Shown here: in pieces, positions 56,286 to 64,000 of the stretch
Layout of the letters: every line of letters starts with the position of its first letter
How positions within the stretch are numbered: position 1 is the stretch's first letter
From: Lasioglossum baleicum
Taxonomy: Eukaryota; Arthropoda; Insecta; Hymenoptera; Halictidae
DNA: 64,000 nucleotides
Reading direction: 5' to 3'
Assembly (NCBI RefSeq): GCF_051020765.1
Contig: NC_134941.1
Coordinates: 8,742,001 to 8,806,000, forward strand
Translations under genes and position numbers: made by a program
The notes under the pieces: model-generated
What the model saw: the letters and a program-made list of their open reading frames with translations, nothing else
What the model was told of the DNA's origin: nothing
Database searches by the model: none

Positions 56286-57484
56286 CGAGTGTGTACCCGA
56301 AATCGGGGACACGAACTTTGTAAACTTTAGGGGTCCCGACCCGATTATTGCCCGACATGACCCGAAGCTCGGGTACATCTCTATCAGGCATACATGTTGT
56401 ATAACTAATGGTGAGCTAGGCTAGTTTGCATAGTAAAAGCTCGAGGTTCTAATGTATGTTTTCGGAATTTTTACGGAAGCTTTGTTACCTACGGTTCAAA
56501 ACGTTTTATTGCAAGAACCCCATCTGAATATTCATGTAGGCCGTTGTATATTCAAACAGTAGTAAATGCAAAGCTGTGCTATCATTCTTCTTGGACTGTA
56601 CACTGTCTACGCCTCTCGTTCCATCCTCAATCCGTCGCGCGAATGAAGTTGAACTCGTCGCTGGAGAAGCTGCCGACGGTTTCAGTCGCTTACTGGATGA
56701 GCCTCTCGAACAATGGCCGCGTAAGACGGCACACAATGCCCTTCCCAAAACCTGTCCATTGTCGGGACGCGATGGGTGAAGGAACCTTAACGCGTGACCG
56801 ACCATTGTTGCTGCGTCCGGAGAGCTCCGTGTCTAATAAATTTCCGCGTCGTCGATGCCGTCAGACCCCTTTCTTACGAGCCTCGGAAATATCAGGAAAG
56901 ACGGATTCCGGTCTGTGTCGGCGACACACGGGGTTCCTTCTTCTGTCTGGCCTTTTTACCGACGACGCGAGAGCCTCTGCTGCCTCTGACAGGCCGCGCG
57001 CCGCCGATTTATCGCGTGCGATTATTTGCGGTGTTGTTTAAGAAGAATTCTGACGGGATCCAGCCGCCGGATTTATCGCGCACGATTACTTGTTTGTTCG
57101 GGAAGAATTACCCTCGTTCCCGAGGGGTGAGACTCGCTTTCCGGCCAGCCACCTCTCGCGGGGAAAGAGGATTGCCGGGTAATATATCGCGTTAGGGTGC
57201 GTGCGACGCTTGGGGAGACTTTCAGACTTATTCCGGGGCATTTTGTTCACGTGAGTGCCGATGATAATTAAATAGAGGAGGAATTGTTTAGGATTTCCGT
57301 AGTTCAAGTGCTGAGATTTTCGAACACGAATTTTTTAAGGAATTTGAATTAGTTGGACGAATTTCATTGTAGACAGCGAGATTTGGTAAGAATTGATGCA
57401 GTTTTTTAGCGAAGCATGAGAAATCCAAGGACGATTTAACGGAAGTGAGACGTGGTCCCATTTCACGCTGGGATATAACGTTCA
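56286..57484. other. Non-coding block, CpG-rich
   Basis: No gene is recognised. Short inverted words GTGTACCCGAAATCGGG (56291) and CCCGAAGCTCGGGTACAT (56361) flank about 55 bp. The 165-codon frame at 56544-57041 overlaps other frames on both strands and lacks a domain. A 63-bp duplication is at 57000-57125. Confidence 0.5.
57000..57125 (+). repeat. 63-bp diverged tandem duplication
   Basis: GCCGCCGATTTATCGCGTGC then GATTATTTG at 57000, and GCCGCCGGATTTATCGCGC then GATTACTTG at 57063. Both are followed by an AAGAATT word. Confidence 0.65.
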
Positions 57485-57950
57485 CGTGCTCCACTTTACT
57501 CGTCCGACTGCGTACAGTCCTATTCCACTAAGCCATAGACATGTATATAGTCGAAATCATGTCTGATCAGTCACGATCTTAATCCATTTGCTTGGACGAA
57601 CGTAGCCCTGTTTCCGGTTGTTTGACCAGTAATGATCCCATTCCATTCGTCTGACTAATAACAATCCTAATCCGCTTACCCACACGGATATGATTTTATT
57701 CCACTTACCGAATCTCTGAGAGCCTAATCCCAACTCGGCTGTCGATAAGCGATCCCATTCTGCTTGAACGCTCAGAGCCAACATTGAGGTGTAAGTATAA
57801 ACGATCTGGCAAAGATCGATCCATTTCCTCTTTGAATCACAATTCGTGTTTCTGTCGGGGAATTCGTAAATAAAATGTTGTACGCAAACCTGTCTGTTTA
57901 AATCAATGCGTTTTTTGCTTGGCTGACTAGTGAGCGGGTTATTCTACTGC
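57485..57950 (-). repeat. Degenerate 29-30-bp minisatellite domain
   Basis: CACTTTACTCGTCCGACTG, CCATTTGCTTGGACGAACG, CCATTCGTCTGACTAATAAC, CCGCTTACCCACACGG, CCACTTACCGAATCTCTG and CTGCTTGAACGCTCAGAG follow each other at 29-30 bp across 57640-57780. It is the mirror orientation of the 23860 domain. Confidence 0.65.
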
Positions 57951-59726
57951 GGAAACAAAAATTACATTAATTAATTAAATTATTATTATTACAATTAAAT
58001 TACAAAAATTATATTATATTTTGTATAATTTCCGATTTTATAAATTTATCTAAAATAGAAAATGTAGAGGTTCACAGTCTGTCTGATATATGAGAGACTC
58101 ATGCTACTTGAGTTTATCATTAATTCAAAGTCGGAGGAATCAATAGAAGATGTTATTGTGTTCTACTAAAATTACATTACAAATGTTCATAGCTAAGTAC
58201 ATAATACAATAATTGTAAATCAACAGATATATGTATTTATATCGGGAATACATTGTCAGTGTAAAATCAATATTTCCGCCAATGAAATATTCCGGATCAA
58301 AGGAATTTCGTAATGGACCGACAATTTTCGAACGGAGCAATAATTTTCCACTCGAAATCTAACAGAACGAGTAATCGTGAAATTGATGAGAAAGTATTCG
58401 CGGGAATATTTGGGCAAAAATCCGGATTGAATACCGGGTCGGATGTTCTGTATTAGCTCCCCCACGCCCGGCCGGATGAAATTGATTAGGCGAATACCAC
58501 GGTGACTAGAATAATCCCGGCGGAGAATAAAAAATCGACCGTACCATGCCGCACTTTGATTGAATATCCTAGGCCGTGAAATACACCGGCCGCTCAAAGA
58601 GTATCGATTTATCGGAAGCAAAGCCTTCGACGGGACACGAGCTACATATTTATTAATCAAGACCGTATCCCGAGGTATTTTTATCGTCTGGATGTCTTCC
58701 GTTGCCTTTTCCGAACCTCGAGAAATTCTGCAATAATTTTAGACTAAATACCAAAACAGATACGAAATTTAAATAAATTCGAAGTTACCATCTTTATAAG
58801 ACAACAGTATTTTTAAATCTTGATAGATTCCAGTAGTATATGTGTGTCTCGGAAGACTAATTCTACTGTTATAGATCAGCAAGGAAATTATTAATGCTAT
58901 CCTTACTGGTTTGCAATGGAAGATCGATTCCCCTGTCACTATGTCATTCTGTTATATAGACATTAAATATACTAAATTAAGTATACTAAATATTTATCAT
59001 AGTATTGCAATTTAAGGAACCATTTATTTGGCAACTTTTAGGTAGATTTGTATGCTATTTCTTTCTGGAAATGCTGTTTTAGTGAAGCATTTTATCAGCC
59101 AGATTTTCTCCCCCTCGAAGAGGCAAGACGATTTGTTCCTGTTTAGCAGTTTGAAAAATTAATTTTTCTTCAAGCCTGGTTTTTTGTTGAACTATCAATC
59201 CTGGAAACGCTCCACGGAGAGTTAATATGTTCGCCCCTCGTCAGCTGCGTAGGAAACCACCGGTGACTAATGAGCAGGCGACGCAGCGCGGGCATCGAGA
59301 AAGGGAGAAACTTCCCCTAAGTGTTTGTCTCGCCCAGTGAAGCCTCCGCGAAGAGTTTATCTCGCCGTCAGAGAGTCTCCGAACGACGGAGTATCGCTCC
59401 TCTAATCGAGTTTTCTTTTTCAATTCAACGAGCTGTTTGTCCCGGAAAAATTGCACGCGAGAGAGGAGTATTGATCCTTTGTTGACTGGAGGGAAAAAAT
59501 TGATTTAACTCTCTATATCTCCTTGTCACGTTAAACTCGCATATTGATCCATCATCATTTTCCAGCCCAAACTGATTTTTCAACACAATGTGACCAAGAG
59601 TATTGTGTTGGTTACTCTCCTCGTGATTATAAAGGAAAATTATGTCGAATATCGTTATTGTCAATTGTTATTATACGAACCAGGGTGGATGAATTATTGC
59701 CTTCTGAATATGAAATTGTGACAACT
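57951..59726. other. Non-coding block
   Basis: No gene is recognised. AT-rich DNA covers 57955-58250 and 58740-59040. CpG-rich patches lie at 58280-58730 and 59210-59470. Confidence 0.5.
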
Positions 59727-59860
59727 ATTGTTAGCTGAATGTGAGAGCATCAATAAAAATTATATGAGCATTAATAATAAATTAATGTGAACATTATTAT
59801 TAGCTAAATGCGAAAGTATGAAAATTATTATTAGCTAAATGTGAGAGTATGAAAATTCTT
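59727..59860 (+). repeat. ~33-bp AT-rich tandem repeat
   Basis: TTGTTAGCTGAATGTGAGAG, ATTATTAGCTAAATGCGAAAG and TTATTAGCTAAATGTGAGAG (21 or fewer bases each, split here as ATTATTAGCTAAATGCG + AAAG), followed by TATGAAAATT. The last two are 33 bp apart, with intermediate half-units. Confidence 0.6.
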
Positions 59861-60250
59861 ATGAAAAATCAATTTAGCGAGAAATTGTTGCCCACCACTG
59901 TACACGAGCGCGTCGATGCTGCTCTCGAAGCAGTTGATCTGAAAAATAGCAATGAAATCACGTTCTCACTGTGAACCCACCTTAAACTCGGATCTCTCTA
60001 ACAATTACAGTCGGAAAATGAGCGTCCCTAGACAGTTTCCTATATCGACCGGTAATTGTACGAAGTTCTGCTTCTAATTGTAAGTTATCCCGTTACTTTG
60101 GCAGACATGTAAGGTTGAAACTTCCGACAAATGCCGTTCGATAAAGAATCATATACTTTTCGTTATTCTATACACCTCCATTATATATCAGACTGTTTTA
60201 ATATTCATGAGTTCAGAAAGCACTGTGGAAATAATTGCTCCGAACCTGAG
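59861..60250. other. Non-coding block
   Basis: Nothing recognisable. Confidence 0.5.
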
Positions 60251-60263
60251 CCCCCCCCCCCCC
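60251..60263 (+). repeat. Poly-C run, 13 nt
   Basis: Uninterrupted C homopolymer just upstream of the purine-rich tract. Confidence 0.9.
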
Positions 60264-60298
60264 AACGTTCCATCGATTATCCTTTAATGATACTTGTG

Positions 60299-60975
60299 AT
60301 GGAGACTGTGGAAAAACGAGGAGAGAAGCTGGGAAAGAAAATAAGGGAGTGAAATGGATAATGGAGAATGGAAAATAAGGGCAGAAAATGGAGGAAGACA
60401 TACAGCACTCTTGAGAGAAGAAGAAACAGACACATAGATCGGAAAATAAGAAGAATGGATGAGAAATTGAAGGAGAAAATGAGAGAATGAACAGGCAGAT
60501 CTGAAAAGAAGACAAATTGGAACAGACAAATTGAATCGAGAAAAAGGAGGAGAGGCTGGAGGAGTGGACGAGTCAAATCGAGGCTGAAAAAAGAAGCGTT
60601 GTCAGGAAAAAGAGAACGGAGACAGGGATCGAAATTCAGAGGAAGAGGGAAAAATTTGAACAGTGGCAGATTTGAAACGAGGAAATCGAAGGGGAACAGA
60701 AAGAGAGGATAGATAACAAGGGAGAGCTTGAATAACAAAGAGAAAAATAAAGAGAAGGGACAGAGCAGATGACTAAAATTGAGGGAGATGAAGAATGAAA
60801 AGGAGACAGACAAATTTGAGAGAAGAGAAATTTACAAACAGGGTGTTCGCCGTTCGGCCAAAGTGAAAAGGGATCTTTAGGAAGACAAAGAAGACAAGGC
60901 GAAGATCGAGGTGCTCGAGATGGAGGAAAGAAAAATGAACAGTGTGAGAGACGTGAAAGGGGAGGGTAACTTCGG
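60299..60975 (+). repeat. ~680-bp purine-rich, strand-asymmetric tract
   Basis: The plus strand is dominated by A and G with few pyrimidines. Short words such as AACAGACAAATTGAA, AACAGGCAGATCTGAAAAG, GGAGACAGACAAATTTG and GGAAAATAAGAAG recur at irregular spacings of about 25-45 bp. It explains the 178-codon phenylalanine/leucine/serine-rich minus-strand frame, which is not a gene. The CAGACAAATTGAA words resemble the 30-bp minisatellite unit, so this may be a purine-drifted relative. Confidence 0.65.
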
Positions 60976-61323
60976 GGGTTACTCGAGGACCTGAATGGAG
61001 ACTATCGAAATTCAACGAATCGAACCCGGCGAATGGAGGCGCATTACACGTCGATACCTGGAAGACTTATTTTCCCGGTAAATTGCATCCCAAAGGTGAA
61101 GTCCGCGATCCACCACAGTAATTTACTAGGAAAGTGGGTAGTCCGGCCCCCTGATCCCGCCACCTGTGCGCCATAATGTTCCCTCATCCGCGAAAGATAA
61201 TTTAAATTGTCCGAAATCCCTATTCCGCAGAATTACGGTAAGTTGCACGAACATTCCGCGTGGCTCGTTCAATCTCCCCGAACCTGCGATTCCGGCGACG
61301 CTCTTCCATGTTTCGGGAACACG

Positions 61324-61326
<3 letters not shown>
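60976..61326. other. Non-coding block
   Basis: No gene is recognised. CpG-rich, ending in the long GA microsatellite. Confidence 0.5.
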
Positions 61327-61387
<61 letters not shown>

Positions 61388-61402
61388 GGAGGGGAGAGAG
61401 AG
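61327..61402 (+). repeat. (GA)n microsatellite, longest in window
   Basis: About 26 uninterrupted GA dinucleotides, then GGGAGAGAGGGAGGGGAGAG variants. Overlapping Arg-Glu frames are artefacts. Confidence 0.95.
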
Positions 61403-64000
61403 GGCATCATTGGATTCGAGTAGAAATAAGACCGGCGACTGTCACACGACGCGTTTTGAATAACGAATTCCGGGGAACGTGCTCCGGCTCTCGCTCTTCC
61501 GGATAGAACGAAAAATTTCATCTCGAAAGTGGAATGTGTTTATTGGCTCTACGCGCGGACCATCCCGGTTCCATTTTAATCGTTCGCTTCGCTGTACAAC
61601 ATACTTCATCTCTCTCTTTCTTTTGCGTTTTCTCTAGCTCTCTCTGTCTCTCTCTCTCACTCTCTTTTGTGTACATTTATTTCCCCTGATTTATGAGCCG
61701 AATAAGCCACGTCGCCGCCGGAATACTGTCATGCATGAGCCAAGAACTGTATTTATGATGTGGACCTTGCCTTCGTTCGCCTAAACGTTCCCAGCCCTTC
61801 TGCAGCTCTCGATCCAAGATAAAATTGGACGTTCTTCCCCTTCTTCGTAGAAATTATGGCATTTTAGCGACGATCTCTTAAAGGAAATTGTTCTTGTCTC
61901 GTAGATGAATCGTTTTTATACTGAAAAATATTGTTGCTTGACCTTCTTTCATTTCCACTATACAATTTAGTCTTTAAAATTAGAAAACTACTGTATTAAC
62001 TAGTTAAAAAATTGTCTCCTAGAAGAATAGCATTCTGGCTGTTCAAAATTTGTACACTTTTGGTAATACATCAATTATTGTTTATAAAAGAGACTTGGTC
62101 CGCACCGTCCAAACAATTGACTAGATAGAGAAGCGACAAACAAAGCGCGGAAGTAGAAAAGTTTGCAGCAGAATTTGGCCCGAGGAGAAATGATCGATCA
62201 GGAGCAGGGAAATTTAATAGCGGGTGAATTCGATGGATTTGAATCGTATTTTTCGGATCGGGGCACATCATGGGATGGGGGGTGGGGGGTCGATACGTCG
62301 ATACTCGATACCGGGCCGCGACTTACAGCCCCGGTAAATTGCACAGTGAAAGCTGCGAGTAAACGAAGTGTTCCCGAACCACCTCAGAAATTACATTCCG
62401 TTTGACGAAGAAACGGGAATTGTACCATTCCCCGGGCTGAAACTCTTGCAGATTTATTCGTGCCCCGTATCCATCACGATAACAGCATTTCCATTTTTAT
62501 TCGCGTTGCTCGCGTTTTCACGCTCGTCGAATTCTCTGGTTAGCCCGAAGTCTCGTTGAAATTCTCGTTCAACAATAAGCAGACGGATTTAAGCATTTTT
62601 ACGACGTCAAACAAAATTTTGCCATAAATGCATAAAATCAGAAACAGTGGAGTCAACTTATTCATACTATGCAAGCGAGAAATAAATTTGTATCCTCATT
62701 CCTTGAAAAGAACATTTTTCAAAAAATTATATATATTATATTTTGACCCTACGCAAATGTTTGTGTAGTAATTTATAGCAATTTATAGTAGCTGTATAAA
62801 CGTTCTTCGATAAGTATAACTGTAAGGTTGGTAGCAGCGTGCGGTAAAGAGCGACCACGCTGTTGGCAACGGGGACCAATCGTCGCTTGTCTAAAACGAC
62901 AGAGCGACGACGGCGGAGGCGCGATCGGCACTTTTTGTCGGACGTTTGAAACGAATACGCGTGTTTCCTATTTTATTCCAGGGCTCTTATTTTATTCCCT
63001 TATTCCGAAAGAGCCCTTATATAATGATTAATCGAGAGAAGATATGCGTTGGAGATTCACTATTTATTAAACCCAAGATTATCAAGTATACAGAATCGAC
63101 AACGAATTGAATAATTCGCCGGTGAGTTTAAATGTTTAAATAATGGCGGGCACGCGCGAATTCGTCGACAGCCTGCAGGAGTAGGCGTTGCATAATTGAC
63201 CAGAATGCTACACAATTAAAACGAACTTCCGCGTCACGGAGGCATAGCTCTTTATACGTCGACGGAGCTGGAACCATCGAAACTTCGCCCCTAGAAAGTA
63301 TTCCAACTTTCGCGGGCATTCATCCTATCTGAAATCCTTCCATTCGACCCTTTTCCCACCAAAGGTAAACCTCGCGAGTATTCGGCGATACGCTTTGTTC
63401 CGTCGAGACAGTGCTTCAAAGAATTTCAAGGCTAACTTTTCCAATGTTTTTCGCTCCCCAGACACGAACGCTCTCGTCACGTACCGGCCGCAGAAAACTT
63501 GGCTAATCAATGTCATTACTGGACTGCGGATCCTTGTGCGAAAGAAATTTGCCGCATCAAGTTTGCGAGAAGTGTTAATAGGTTGAAAATCATACAATTT
63601 TTTTCGTTTTTCTAATGTTTTTACTGTTTTATAAATCACACTTACTAATTTTTCAGATCCTTATGCAACAGACAAATTCTCTGCAGTAATTTATAAAAGA
63701 TGAGAACCGGAGAAATATTTCTTCCTCTTTTTAACAATCTCTTTAATAAGCTCAAAATCATACATTGATGTTCCTGAATTCTTTCAGTCTCGTAGCAATG
63801 AAAAACTGCATATACATTTATTAATTTAGTATTATTACATTCTGGGGATACCTAAAGAAATTCGATAATTTTAATATGATATCGAATAAAACGTTCTGTT
63901 CCTTTTATTAGACGTTCCATTGTTAGATCGTCTAATGAGAAATTCTGCCAACGATTCATTACTCATTGCTGAATTAAATATCCTCAGAAATATCATACAA
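61403..64000. other. Non-coding block, window end
   Basis: No gene is recognised. A pyrimidine-rich patch lies at 61608-61669. CpG-rich sequence covers 62100-62570 and 62820-63480. Motif copies are at 63522 (GACTGCGGATCCTTGTGC) and, partial, 63654 (AGATCCTTATGCAACAGAC). The end is AT-rich. Confidence 0.5.
63522..63560 (+). repeat. Dispersed GACTGCGGATC motif
   Basis: GACTGCGGATCCTTGTGCG then AAAGAAATTTGCCGCATCAA, again with a CGCATCAA-type continuation as at 46454. A partial copy, AGATCCTTATGCAACAGAC, follows at 63654. Confidence 0.55.

Noticed and set aside
56544..57041. 165-codon plus-strand frame
   Set aside because: It lies in CpG-rich DNA with long frames on both strands, has no recognisable domain, and includes part of the 63-bp duplication.
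60277..60813. 178-codon minus-strand open frame rich in Phe, Leu and Ser
   Set aside because: It is the translation of the pyrimidine strand of a purine-rich tract, where stop codons are rare. It has no domain and other frames are open over the same DNA.
61166..61521. Arg-Glu repeat proteins
   Set aside because: They are translations of the (GA)n microsatellite.

Overview
This window looks like non-coding DNA from an insect genome, most likely a hymenopteran (bee, ant or wasp). The grounds are a small element with mellifera-type mariner ends (TTGGGTTGG), CpG-rich GC blocks alternating with AT-rich blocks, many long (CT)n/(GA)n runs, and several families of short non-autonomous DNA transposons. 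I cannot name a species. I found no open reading frame with a recognisable domain, no convincing exon, no tRNA or rRNA gene and no CRISPR array in 64 kb. The stretch is best read as intergenic DNA or one or more very long introns. The longer open frames sit inside palindromes, low-complexity tracts or GC-rich blocks and do not look like genes.

The content is repeats. (1) Foldback and MITE-like DNA elements: a 603-bp element at 1129-1731; a 563-bp element at 4328-4890 with a truncated relative at 25787-26272; a hAT-type end at 7750; a 2.27-kb near-perfect palindrome at 7937-10209 whose arms each carry four copies of a 143-bp unit; a 772-bp element at 13071-13842 with a second element nested in one arm; two ~980-bp copies of one element at 22173-23153 and 35409-36384; a mariner-type MITE at 43141-43329 beside a foldback at 43342-43847; and a 235-bp almost perfect hairpin with a TTA duplication at 56048-56282. 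(2) Tandem arrays: 140 bp x4 (28627-29190), ~160 bp x4 and divergent (40745-41385), 382 bp x2 (44637-45401), and 39-bp arrays rich in TAACAGTTATCGATGA in opposite orientations (52005-52285 and 52665-52765). (3) About ten domains of a very degenerate 29-30-bp minisatellite, core TTCTACTTGTCTGAC, lying in either orientation across the window. (4) A dispersed motif, GACTGCGGATCTTTATGCA, in about fifteen places. One inverted pair of it bounds a 194-bp element that has jumped into another element.

Roughly by region: 0-7 kb is mixed GC/AT sequence with two MITEs; 7.7-10.2 kb is the large palindrome; 13-14 kb is the nested element; 19-27 kb and 31-39 kb alternate minisatellite domains with the two ~980-bp copies; 40-46 kb holds tandem duplications and foldbacks; 52-58 kb holds minisatellites and the TTA hairpin; 60.3-61 kb is a ~680-bp purine-rich tract. 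The unannotated blocks between them are described individually. No set of genes here forms a pathway or system. The points worth following up concern the repeats: unit-specific variants mirrored between the arms of the big palindrome, a short core shared by elements with different ends, and the dispersed 30-bp minisatellite family. Element boundaries and copy numbers were read by eye, so they may be off by a few bases.
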